Assembly (NCBI GenBank): GCA_027579435.1
Contig: JANBPK010001055.1
Coordinates: 30,113 to 94,112 of the forward strand
Direction of reading: 5' to 3'
Length of the DNA stretch: 64,000 bases
DNA from: Candolleomyces eurysporus
Taxonomy: Eukaryota; Basidiomycota; Agaricomycetes; Agaricales; Psathyrellaceae
The translations under genes were made by a program, and so were the position numbers. The first letter of the stretch is position 1, and each line of letters begins with the position of its first letter. Below are positions 47,097 through 57,639 of the stretch, piece after piece. A model generated the notes under the pieces. That model saw only the letters and a list, made by a program, of their open reading frames with translations. It had not been told where the DNA came from and searched no databases.

Positions 47097-47270
47097 AGCA
47101 AGAGCCGCCTTCCACGTTCTCTTCCTCACCCTCTCGACATATTGGTTCAGTCCCTGCTCCCACTTCCTCAATCCGCCAAACCTTCCGTTCACGATATGGA
47201 GCACACCTCCCTCACCGTTCTCCCCATCGCTCCCCTCATCGTCGTCATCCCCATCATCCCATCATCCCAT
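47096..47270 (-). pseudogene. Inverted copy of the ABCF gene tail
   Basis: The minus strand repeats the last about 175 coding bases of the gene ending at 32909. Shared residues include IVNGRFGGLRKWEQGL, VERVRKR and WKAA against [28 protein letters not shown]. Just upstream lies an Asp/Gly-type 'gatgatgggatgatgg' tract like that of the parent. At about 47096 the tail joins in frame to the DUF6534 start. No other ABCF sequence is present. Confidence 0.85.
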
Positions 47271-47454
47271 ATCAAAGCGAGCTGGACTAAGAATGCCATA
47301 TCCAACCAGTGTGTGCAGAATATACTAACAGCTTGGAAATACTGCAAGCGATCCAATACCTATTCAACCCGGACATCTTACAATTTCACAAGGACTATAC
47401 ATGAAGAGATTAAAATCGGCGGCCTCCTGAGTCGCAACAGGAGTCGAATGGAAG

Positions 47455-49384
47455 CTACAGGAGGTTACCTTTCTTCAAATACCCGCGCAAAACAGCGTCC
47501 TTGACTGGAAGAGGAGTGAATTGCCGTGAGCTCAATAGAGACAAGTAAAGAGACGGTGACGAACCGATAAAGATAGCGAGGCCAGCATCTGTGGTAGCCT
47601 GCGGAAAAAATTTGCAAAGTTCAGGGACGTCAGACATCGAGAACATTTACAAAGACTGTCACGCACCACAGAGGAAACCAAGCAGTGGACCTGGCGAAAA
47701 CATTTTTTATCTGAGTACACCTTGGCTATCTGCGTAAAAGGGAATTGAAAATCTAGACTGTACGTTCAGTGTCATCGAGGCGAGTACAACAAACATGAGC
47801 TTACATTTCACAACCATATCAAAATGATTAGGTCTATCTCCATAACTTGGGACGTAGTCTTTGACCTTCACACCTGCTTGCAGCTTGCGTCGGAGCACAT
47901 CACACTTGGTTAGAAAAAGTATGAGGTTGGATCTTTTAAGTAACCGGGACTCGCAGATCGCGCGCCAGTGGATGAATGAATCTTCCAATCGGTTGACCTT
48001 CGGGTCCTGCAGTGAGCGCTGGTCAAAATCTGAGAGTGCTGAGATGCCTTGTTAGCTCTTGCAGTGGATAGTGGAGCCCGGGTGCGATTGAAGAGGCTTC
48101 AAGGATACTCACAAGCGACTACAAGGTTTGAGCAGAAAATGAGATATGCTCAAAAAAAAGAAGAAGACGACGGTTTCACTTACAGAAGATAACTGCGTGT
48201 ATCCCTTCGAAGAATGGCATCCACGCATGTCGTGCCATCCTCCAGCTTCCGATATCATATAAACCCATGTAATGCTCAGTCGTTAACCCGTCAGAGTCCA
48301 CTGTTTGCTCCAATTGTATCTGGTACTCTTGGATGCCAGTTCTTGAGCAAACAAGCGCAACATCTTCATCAGAAGGGGCGTAGTTATAAGAGGCTATTCG
48401 GTCTATATCTTCTAGAAAACTGAGTGAAACACCAATGAGTAACGTCATTGTATCGGTATCAAAGAAAAATCCAAGATCCGGGGAATGTACGTACATCTGG
48501 GCCGATTCCTCCAACTCGATCTTTCTCTTTCTCAGTACCGACTTCACCATCTCGTCCATCCACAGGATTTTGATATCCCCTCCACAACGGGCGATCACTT
48601 CCGTCGCTCGCTCCCTCTCCTTTTCAGACTCGAAGGTGGAGCTTGCATCAGTTGAGGCGTATAGACGTTTACGTAGATTTTTTTCTGCACACCTGAGAGT
48701 GGCTAGGTGGAAGAGCGGAAGCCAGTGTGTGTCCTGATTGCCACCATCCTCGCCAGTTGACGTAGGGAGATCTTCTCCAGAAGATGACGACTCGAATTTT
48801 CCTGAAAGGTCAGGGCCTAGAGAGAATGATGGGTCGAAAGGATAACCAGACGCCCTATTCAGGTGAGTGTCGTTCGTGGATTTGGGAGGAGCCCCATCAT
48901 CCAGTTCGCACCGCAGTGCATCAAGGATTATTACAACTGCTTTTAAAATCCTGAGCTGGATAACGGACTTCCACTTTGCCATTTCTGCATCCCATTGTTC
49001 TCTGGCATATTTCATTCGCAAATCTGTAGCACCAGTGAATACTGATGTTGGTCGGTATAACTAGGAGTGATAGAAGGTGTACTCACGGCTGACCATGGTT
49101 GTCCTACCTGCAAAGAAATGGGGCTCACGGGATGCTAGAATTAAGATGAGGACCTAGCACATACCGCTTTCGGATTCCCCAATCAACACCGCCTTCAGCA
49201 GGTTCTTCCGCGTTCTCATCAGCATCTCCTTCTCTTTCCTCAGCTCCATGTCAATGGCGTGGCTCCTTTTCTTGTCCTTGGCTTCACGAAGGTACCGTAC
49301 AGCGCTCTCCGTTGAGCTCTCGTTCGCAAGCGGCGGTAGAAAGGTACTGAAGGGGTTATCCCCATAGTTCGTGTCTCGTGCCAT
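47455..49384 (-). CDS. Divergent G-protein alpha subunit, G-box residues altered
   Basis: G-alpha subunits are GTP switches for seven-helix receptors; this one may not cycle normally. Exons on the minus strand: 49165-49384, 49087-49107, 48184-49023, then exons from about 48049 to 47455 with the stop. The G-alpha plan is complete: P-loop GESESGRTT, helix HLRMKYAREQWDAEM, switch I SRTGIQEYQ, switch II DIGSWRMARHAWMPFFEG, SLSDFDQRSLQDPKVNRLED, G4 region LILFLTKCD, G5 region CLVSSVATTDAGLAIFI and C-terminus LRGYLKKGNLL. Missing key residues: the P-loop Lys is Arg, the switch II catalytic Gln is Trp (DVGGQ to DIGSW), and NKxD reads TKCD. The N-terminus MARDTNYG lacks the myristoylation Gly. About 100 extra residues lie in the helical region. 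Confidence 0.85.
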
Positions 49385-49984
49385 GACAGCTGGTAGTGGC
49401 TATCTCTATGAGCGTGATTGGTAACTGAAAGCCCAGAAGAAAGCTAGAGTGCTCAGCAGCAGGGTTGATAATTCTGCAGGAGGGCCCGAGAGAATGAAAG
49501 GAAAGAATACAGTTGAGTATATGAAATGTGCCAGCAATGTCGTATGCCGTGCGGAGTGATAGACGCTCATGTGTCAGAAATATCGGACTCCGAAAACTTT
49601 CCGCTTGACGTCGAGGCGAATAACGGGTTCATGTCCTCCGATGATGTCCAGAATCTGCCGGCAGTTTTGGCCGCTCCGTGGGTCGTGAGCCGAAAATCGT
49701 ATCGCACAAGTAAGAGAATGGGGAATTGACGACGGATGAGCATCTTCTCCCGTCAATCTAGAGTTCAGTGGCCCCCGACTAGCTCAGTTGATGCGAAGGC
49801 AAACAGAGCATACAAGCAAAGAATGCAAACACATCGTACAAAAAAGCCACGACCTCCAAAATTGTTTGTCGTGGGGCCCATTGGGCTCGAAGCGTCAGTA
49901 CTGTCTGACTCTCGTCGCGGCTTCCCAATCGTAAAATGCACTCTGAGTTTCCTCAACGGCGCTATTCCCAGATCCTTGCTTAGC
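49385..49984. other. Upstream region of the G-alpha gene, duplicated
   Basis: The left part holds the G-alpha promoter. Its sequence from about 49520 to 49740 ('gatgatgtccagaatct', 'gagaatggggaattga') is repeated further right at 50130-50330 ('gatgatgcccagaatgt', 'gagatcggggaattga'). No gene is seen. Confidence 0.6.
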
Positions 49985-50340
49985 TTATGCCGCCAACGTT
50001 TTCGTCTGAATGTACGTAGTCGGCTTGCGAACCTGTGCTTCACTCCTTTTCTTCGCCTTGGCCTCATGAAGCTCATGTGCAGCGTGTCGGGTTGAGCTCT
50101 CGTTTGTAGGTGGGTGGGCCGAGGGTAATAGCCGAGTTTCGGAATGTGCCAGCTCAGTCGTGTGCTGTGCGGAATGATAGACGCGACTCAGATTCAAGCG
50201 TCATTGGGAACAATAGACTTCTAAAACGCTCCAATCGTACCATTCTAGCCTCGAGGCAGAAAAATTAGGGCTCCATGTCTGTGGATGATGCCCAGAATGT
50301 ATCGTAAGCAAGAGATCGGGGAATTGATAGGGGGTACTCG
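49985..50340 (-). pseudogene. Partial duplicate of the G-alpha first exon and promoter
   Basis: The minus-strand frame (49985-50197) has NESST, LHEAKAKKRS and flanking residues that match NESSTES, LREAKDKKRS in the G-alpha first exon. Promoter-side sequence also matches, as in 'gccgtgcggagtgatagacg' against 'gctgtgcggaatgatagacg'. The P-loop and everything downstream are absent. It is a dead fragment of a local tandem duplication. Confidence 0.7.
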
Positions 50341-50692
50341 TGAATCGATAGTAGGGCTCGATCATTTGTGGTGAAGGGTAAGTCCTCTCCCAATAGACCC
50401 GGAATATAAGTATTCGATGAGATCAACCCAGCCAACAATGACCGGGAACACATCAAAGAAGGCATCTTACTACCAATAGGCTGTGCCGTAGTGCAGGCTA
50501 TGTGAAAGAACGATGCGGGATGCAATATATCACAAATAGAATCAAATAGAGAACAAGGCGTGAATGAACATCGAGCACCGCCCAAAGCACTCTGAAAAAG
50601 CTTGACAGTGTCCAATATACAACTCTAACCGGAATCACAAAGCTGATGTTCATCACACCCTCCACCATTCACTTTCCAGTGTCCCAACACTC
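50341..50692. other. Intergenic, nothing recognised
   Basis: Short stretch between the duplicated G-alpha fragment and the end of the first DUF1996 gene. It has one minus frame without motifs. It should hold the DUF1996 3' flank. Confidence 0.45.
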
Positions 50693-52563
50693 TCAAAGCG
50701 GAGGACCTGTAACGACCGGAATAGGTCCACTATTTGCCTTGGTCGGCTTGGAATCACACCTCGGCGCCAAGCCGCCTGAAGTATCCGTGCCCTGCCCGTC
50801 CCAGCAAACGGGCCAAGGAGGCGTAACGGCTGATGGTGGCGCAGTAACAGGTGTTGGAGCGGAGACCCAGGTGGTATGGGCGCCGCAATCCGCGGGAGCA
50901 ATGGTGGCGGAGACGGGTCCGTCTTGGAGAGGGTTGCAGCCCGGGAGGCGTTCAATATCTGTTCGGAACCGTGAGTCAAAGCCAATAGAAATTGAAGTGG
51001 CTTGGGGTTGACTTGCATTCGTTTTCGACAACCTCGTCAACCTTGTTTGGTTGCCGACAGGTGTTCATCGTGTCCATGTCTTGAGTCGTCAAAACAGGAC
51101 AGTTCCATGGGATACCGTCACCGCCTGTGCAGACCTCCATCGCGCGTTGGAGTGAATCGCCCTCCCAGCCGAAGAGGTAGTCGGCGTGTTGACCGAATCC
51201 CGTTCTAGGGATATAAGCGATTCCAAAGTAAGAGAACGGTGAAGGGGCGAGATTATGAAGTCAGAAATGGAGACTGAGGTGTAAATGAGACTTAAAGGAC
51301 GACTCACGGATCTCCCATACTGTAAACGAAAGGTTGAGATCCATCTTTTGGCCAGAGCTCGGGGTCGTTAAAAGGTCGAGTATCCCAGATAATCTCAATG
51401 AACAGCAAAGGGACTCGAACGGGATGGGTAGCTGGACAATCGGTACCAAAGATTTGGAGGCCTGAAGAAGCGGGACCCTCTGGGAATGCGACATGGCTCT
51501 AGAGTGAAGTTTAGCATAATTGCATACTGTCCGGGATCATAATTGAAAATCTGGCCACGAACCGAATGATCAGGGGAGTCGAGATTCACACCATCCCAAC
51601 ATCTATGCGCAATCGCGAGGTCATCGTCGTCAAAATCGTTGGGTAAATTTGAGGCGCTGGTGAGACGCTCACTTACTGAGGGAAGTAAATATTTGACCTG
51701 ATTCCCTCAGGACACATCTTGTTGGGTAAGTGGAAACTATCTCCAGGGAATCCCGGGACCCCGTTGTTGCCTGGATCCCTGTTGTCGAAACATCTGAAAC
51801 TGGTTTGTCGGTAGTCAGGGCTCGTAGTCGGGATGTCATCGGCGCGACGCAGAGGGTGTCCAACAATCATTCGGAAGCCCTGTAGTGAAATCAAGTTGAA
51901 TTTTTGCAACAACGGAATATTGAGAAGAAGTTTAGAACGCACAGGGGCAAATGCGACGATATCCAAGTTCTTGGTAGGAGCTCGAGGTTGGAAATAGTAG
52001 ATGGTCATGCCGCCTGCCTGAAGTCCTGGGCCAGTGTTATGATTGGCCATTTGGGGAACCTAATAGCGCGTTAAAAGGAGGGAAGTTAGCTACACGGATC
52101 TACATCGCGGTACGCAGAAAAAGAGAGAGGGGGATAAGGGCGTACTCGAATATACGATCCATTCGGGTGCTTGAAGAACAGGACAGCGGTCCAATAATTC
52201 GACTTGTCTTCTGCAAATCGACAAGTTGTGCATGTCGACGCCTTAGCCGGGTCGAGATTGCCAGGGTCCATGCTGAAGTTAAAGCTATCGGAGGCGTCGT
52301 GCTGGTCAGTCCACGAAATTTACATGGATATTGAAACGACTTGCGCATTTCCTCCGACAATCTGGTGAAGGTGAGGAGAAACTTCTCCGGGTGTGACGAG
52401 GCTATAGAATATTACAGTTTAAACTCCAAAACCTTTTAGTAAGCAGGGGCTGAGACACCTACGGATCTGAACGCTCAGTAACGAGCTGAGAGCACGGGAA
52501 TCGAATCAAAGCATGCGCCAACGGCGCGATGAGCACAGTTGCAATAAATGATTTCCACTGCAT
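50693..52563 (-). CDS. Secreted DUF1996 protein, copy A
   Basis: DUF1996 proteins are secreted fungal proteins of unknown catalytic role. The start MQWKSFIATVLIAPLAHA at 52563 is a signal peptide. The DUF1996 core follows over several short exons: LVTPGEVSPHLHQIVGGNA, the Cys pair in CTTCRFAEDKSNYWTAVLFF, HNTGPGLQAGGMTIYYFQ, GFRMIVGHPLRRADD, YRQTSFRCFD, SHVAFPEGPASSGLQIFG-type segment, VPLLFIEI, DGSQPFVYSMGDP, GFGQHADYLFGWEGDSLQRA and CTGGDGIPWNCPVLT. The C-terminal region (IERLPGCNPLQDGPVSA, TPVTAPPSAVTPPWPVC) is Pro/Thr-rich and ends GPPL at 50693. It shares motifs along its full length with copy B, which lies head to head. A TATA-like 'gctatatata' is seen about 50 bases upstream on the minus strand. 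Confidence 0.9.
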
Positions 52564-54103
52564 GACTGCGGGGAAAATTCTCAGACGGTCAAGATGTGCT
52601 TGCAACCTCGTATATATAGCCGCGCCGCATCGTATCGCCAACGGAGCTACAAGGACAAGGAAGTCAGATTGCTGAATGCAGCCAATCTCGGGGATCTGGA
52701 CGCTATTTCCACGCAATTCATTCGACCTCTCGGGCAAGATTACGAGAAAGAAGCTTGGAGAGACCGCACTAAACATAGCAGTGGTGGATGCCACCATATT
52801 GAGCTGCGAAGCTTCGAGCTGCGAGATTCATCCACACATCAGTCAGGTGAGCCAGTTAGGTTCGCAGAGGAGGTTCGATTTTTCGTCCTTCGATACAGAA
52901 TGAATTGACACTTAGCATTATATATTACATAGGACTATATCAGTTCTACAGTACCAATCTTCTGACTGACGCTCTACCGTTGGCTCTAAGAGAAGTCATT
53001 TTTATGAGAGCTCCATTCCGTCCGTCGACCTGAAGTCCGTGGGAAATGTTAACAGCCACGGCGGATGACGGACTGATGGCTTTTCCGACTCTCTCCCTTT
53101 TCTCTTCCACGTCTCCGACGCTTAGGACCGGCGTATCATAGGCTGTGGTTGGGCTTCGCTCACAAGGGTGGCAATCCACGTCTGTTTTCATGAATTTTAG
53201 CTGGTTTTGATGCCATGTACGCGTCAGTGGAGTCTGAGCAGGGTCTTGGTCTGGGCAGGTGCGTCCAAATACGCGTATTAACCCATTCTCCGAGCTCTAA
53301 CATGCGGCCCATTAGCGTTAGAATAACTTTACATGACTCCCCATGGATTCTCATTCAGTTGAGCAGCACACAACGCTCAACTTCGCTCCACGAGGCCTTC
53401 CGATTCGGCTGTCCTTCCTTCGGGTTCGATATCTCGAACATTTGTCTTTTTTTCGCTGTCTCGCGTTTTAACAAAAGATTCTCGAATATTCCGGACTGGA
53501 TGTATCTGCTTGCAACATGCCGCTCCGTGCAACGCTGCGAGCTTCGGAGTGTTCCTGGGCATAATTCTCTGCAACCTCCTCCGCTGTTGCCGTCATGGTG
53601 TTTAATCATCTGCTCATTCGGACTATTCGTCTCACGCCTCCATCTAAAGAAGTCTTGGATCCCGTTACAGCACGCACCGTACGCTTCGGTTGGTGCTTGA
53701 ACTCGTCACTTAATCACGCTTCCAGCGCCAATCGGGTAAATCGCGGTTAGAAACTAGCGGTGAACTTACTGGATAGAGCGGCCAAGGGGTTCAATTAAGC
53801 TTCGAATGAAGCTCCACTTGTGACAAGGTATTCTACTTCTCGGATTCTTCTTGCATTCTTGTCGGTTCTTCGCACTGATTCCTGGATGAATCTCGCCAGT
53901 TGCTGTGTAAGCTCCTCTTCTCCGTCGATCGTGCTCAATTCCTATGCAATCGTTTCGGAACAAAGCACGAGTTGCAAATTAAACAAGGGTTTTCCGTGTC
54001 CGCAATTCGGTCGGTTAAGAGATCCTTCGCTCTTGGGCTCTGCGTCAGTATAAATGTGAGACGCTATGGTTTGCTTTTCGACCCGTCAAATTTCCCCGCA
54101 ACT
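52564..54103. promoter_or_regulatory. Shared divergent region between two DUF1996 genes
   Basis: About 1.5 kb separates the two divergent starts. The bases just before each ATG match ('tttccccgcag' then ATGCAGTGGAAATC), and TATA-like sequences lie about 50 bases upstream on both sides (near 52617 on the minus and 54049 on the plus). The middle holds open frames on both strands (53215-53700 plus; 53160-53354 and 53355-53609 minus) with no motif I recognise. A gene here cannot be excluded. Confidence 0.5.
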
Positions 54104-56071
54104 ATGCAGTGGAAATCTCTTGTCGCAACGGTACTTATTGTACCCTTCGCAGATGCGTTAATTCGTTTCCCCTGCTCTCAGCTTGTCACTGAGCGCTCGG
54201 ATCCGTGAGTCTCAGTTTCACAAATTCTGCCAAAGTCTCGAGCGATAAATCGTTTTATAGTCTCGTTACTCCAGGAGAAGTCGCCCCTCATCTTCACCAA
54301 ATCGTCGGAGGAAATGCGTGCGTTTCTTGTCTTGTCGTTCTCTCCACTAATACATGATCTTGACTTTGATCACAGCTTCAACTTCACTATGGATCCGAAT
54401 GTTCTCGATCCCGCCAAAGCGTCCACCTGTACGACTTGCCGATTTGCTGAGGACAAGTCAAACTATTGGACCGCCGTGTTATTCTTCAAGCATCCAAACG
54501 GTTCCTACATTCGAGTGCGTCCCATACCCTCTCTTTCCCGAATCAGATATTGATCTCAATCTTTCTATCGGTGGATATTGTTAGGTCCCTCAAATGGCCA
54601 ATCATAACACCGGTCCTGGAATTCAAGCTGGTGGTATGACAATTTACTACTTTCAACCCACACCGCCCACCAAGAACCTCAATGTCACTGCGTTCGCTCC
54701 CGTAAGCCATTCCTTAACCTTAGGCGTTTATTTCATTCATAACTTACTTCGAAATATATTCATAGGGCTTCCGAATGATCGTCGGTCACCCGATGCGTCG
54801 TGCGGACGATATCCCTACTGCAAGTCCTGAATATCGGTCCACGAGTTACCGGTGCTTTGACGCGAATGACCCGGGTAACAGTGGGGTTCCCGGATTTCCT
54901 GGGGATTCGTTCCACTTGCCAAACAAACCTTGTGCTGAGGGTATTCGGTCGAATATCTACTTCCCTCAGTACGTTCCTGCTTTCACTCGCAATACTTTCA
55001 ATGCTCAAACTGATCCTTTGCTGCTGATAGGTGCTGGGACGGCGTCAATCTCGACTCTCCCGACCATTCGGTTAGTGCATCCCCCTTTCCGTCTGACATT
55101 TTCGGCTTCTATGGTTCTCTTTGTGTCCATTTCACTGATGGACGATGTTTGTCAGAGCCACGTTGCCTTCCCAGAGGGTCCTGCTTCCGCTGGTCTGCAA
55201 ATCTTCGGTACCGACTGTCCTGCTAGTCATCCCGTTCGACTTCCTCTGCTCTTCATCGAGATCAATTGGGACACTCGATCATTCAACGATGTTTCACTCT
55301 GGCCAACGGACGGAAGCCAGCCATTTGTCTTCAGTATGGGCGATCCGTAAGTTCTCGTGATATATTTTGCCCTCCCCATCCACCTGCGCGAGTTTACTCG
55401 TGTTCCCCTCCGTTGTTTTCGTTCGTTTTCTCCGTTCGTATTCCGATGCTAACGTTGACGTGTGACTAACTCTACTAGAACCGGTTTTGGGCAGCACGCC
55501 GACTACCTCTTCGGTTGGGAAGGTGATTCCCTCCAACGTGCAATGGAGGTTTGCACGGGTGGCGACGGTATCCCTTGGAACTGCCCGGTCTTGACGACTC
55601 AAGACATGGAGACCATGAACAACTGCCGTCAACCTAACAAGATTGCAGAGGTCGTCGAGGATGAATGTGAGTGTCCTTGATTTTGGCTCTTTTGCAGTCG
55701 GCTCTCGTATATTCTTTCCTCTCACTTCTTCTACAACGTTTCTATTCTTTATTTCTTACCGATTCGCTCGCTCGCTCACGCACGCACGTACTCACTCTTG
55801 CTTTCATCGTCCAGACATTCAGCGTCTTCCAGGCTGCAACCCACTCCAAGAAGGTCCAGTCTCGGCGACACTCCACCCTAATGATTGCGGTGCTCAGACT
55901 ACCTGGGTTGCCGCACCTACTCCTGTCACCGCGCCTCCAGCCATCGTTACACCTCCCTGGCCTGTTTGCTATGATGGTCCGAATCCCGCGAGTAATCCGT
56001 TGGCTCCGCTGTGCGACTCGAAGCCAACAATGGCGAACAGTGGGCCTGTTGTTACCCCCGCACCGTTGTAG
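54104..56071 (+). CDS. Secreted DUF1996 protein, copy B
   Basis: Paralogue of the gene at 50693-52563, in the opposite direction. Exons begin 54104-54204, 54261-54317, 54376-54514 and 54585-54702 and continue to the stop at 56071; introns are 50-110 bases. The signal peptide is MQWKSLVATVLIVPFADA. Core motifs match copy A: LVTPGEVAPHLHQIVGGNA, CTTCRFAEDKSNYWTAVLFF, HNTGPGIQAGGMTIYYFQ, GFRMIVGHPMRRADD, FRCFD-like YRCFDANDPGNSGVPGFPGD, GTDCPASHPVRLPLLFIEI, MGDP, GFGQHADYLFGWEGDS and GIPWNCPVLT. The tail is IQRLPGCNPLQEGPVSA with TPVTAPPAIVTPPWPVC, ending TPAPL. No frame damage was seen, so both copies look functional. Confidence 0.92.
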
Positions 56072-56670
56072 GTTGGTTAGTATACGACGTACTGTAGATT
56101 CCAGGGGAACTACGCATGCGACGCTGGAAGGACTCTTCTGAATCAGTGTAGCATGAATCAGCCTGCTGATTGTAGATTTGTGAACGTAGAGTTTGATGTG
56201 TAGAGATACAATGCATGCGGCCTAGTGTAAGAACGGATGGATCCAGCCGAGATTGAGTCTGAGTCTGAGTCTCAGGTGTCTTAGACGCCAGGTTCGGCGT
56301 GTCCGAAATGTCTAGATGTCATGCTTAGCAAGAGTCTGAGGGGCCGATCAGGAAAGCCGGCAAGCAACGCATACTTTTTGCTATTGCTCGCTGCCGTCCG
56401 TCATCGTTGGCTTCAGTGGGGCGAGGCCAAGGAAGCCCTCTTCCCGACTCTCCATTGATGATCTTTCACTACTCATGAACACCTTTCACCAGAATCACCG
56501 TCGATGATGTTGACCTCACCGCAAGCTGCTAAATGATAATACGAGCAGAACCGGCCACATTTCTTTCGACACAAAGGCGGGTGGGAAGAGATATAGGATA
56601 CCGATATGTGATACTTACCTCACACAAGGATGATAAACCAAGACGACCTGGTGCAGTCGTATCATTCTTT
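56072..56670. other. Intergenic, nothing recognised
   Basis: Downstream of DUF1996 copy B. It contains a short (GAGTCT)n run at about 56251-56274 and no supportable gene. It marks the transition to repeat-rich subtelomere. Confidence 0.55.
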
Positions 56671-56815
56671 CTACGGGTATGTGAGCTCATGTACCGTTTT
56701 TAGGTTGAGCGTTCTAGGGCGACGTCCGAGGCTTGGGTCGGTTATTTGTCGTCGAAAATACGAGAACTAAATCAGTCCTTTTATTTTTTGTCAAAAATAT
56801 GAGAAATGAACGAGG
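56670..56815. repeat. Internal copy of the subtelomeric palindrome repeat
   Basis: Begins 'gggtatgtgagctcatgtac' and continues with two GTTATTT...GAAAT-type units at about 56738 and 56779. The same order is found at 63231-63370 next to the telomere ('gggtacgtgagctcatgtac' and so on). It marks an older subtelomeric boundary or an internal duplication of telomere-proximal sequence. Confidence 0.8.
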
Positions 56816-56829
56816 TCGCTCAATTGCAG

Positions 56830-57420
56830 CAAACCCACAAGTGGTACAACGACCATCATCGATGGTCATTCGGGTGCAGTACACTCGTTAAGCAACCATC
56901 GACGATGGCCGTTTGGGTGTAGTACACCCGTCCAACGACCATGGCCGTTCGGTGCTGCCCACAGCAGTGGTCGCTCGGGTGTGTACCCCACTGCTGACCT
57001 TCGTCGAAGGCCGTGTGGTCCACCGCGGCGCCAACGACCTTCGACGACGGCCATCTCTAGGCGCGACCAGGGTGGTGTACAAATATTTGGCCACCCCTTA
57101 GTCGCGCTTGGATGGCGCAGCCACGCCCCTTCTCTCTTCTCTCAACGACGACCTTCCCCTCGCCCATTGACGCCGACGAGCGACGGGGACGCCACACGGC
57201 CGCCGACTTCGACTACGCCAACGACACTGGGGGATAGGAAGGAAGAGGAGGAAGGGAAAACGGGCGGATGGGAAGGTGTAGGACGAGTTCGGATGGTGCG
57301 AGTGCGATAGACGACGAGACGACAACGGACGACAACTATCACCACCACGATCGACCGACAGTGGGTGACGACCATCGTCGAGCGGTGCTGGGCTACTGCG
57401 AGTGGTGAGTGCATTCTTTG
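56830..57420. repeat. CGA/GAC-rich subtelomeric repeat, copy 1
   Basis: Starts with a GACCATCGTCGATGGTC-like palindrome cluster. It continues with 'ccaacgaccttcgac', 'gggtggtgtacaaatatttg', 'cgcagccacgcc' and 'gacgagcgacggggacg'. The same order recurs at 59600-59860. The 'tgtacaaatattt' core is palindromic. Frames on both strands reflect the trinucleotide bias and are not genes. It lies just upstream of an aspartic protease that lacks its N-terminal half. Confidence 0.75.
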
Positions 57421-57639
57421 TCTTCGATTTTCGATCTCGGTTTTGGGTGGTTGGGAATCGAGTTGAGTGAGGGCCGCAGTTTCGATCCGGACTGTGCTTG
57501 GTCTAACTCGGTCTCATCCCTGAGGATCTCAATGGCACCCACTTGATTTCTGTTCATCCGGTCCTCATTGTTTTCGAGAGCGAGCCGTTCTCCCGACTCT
57601 CCCTCGTTCTTACAGCTTCATTAGACCCCTCCATATTCC

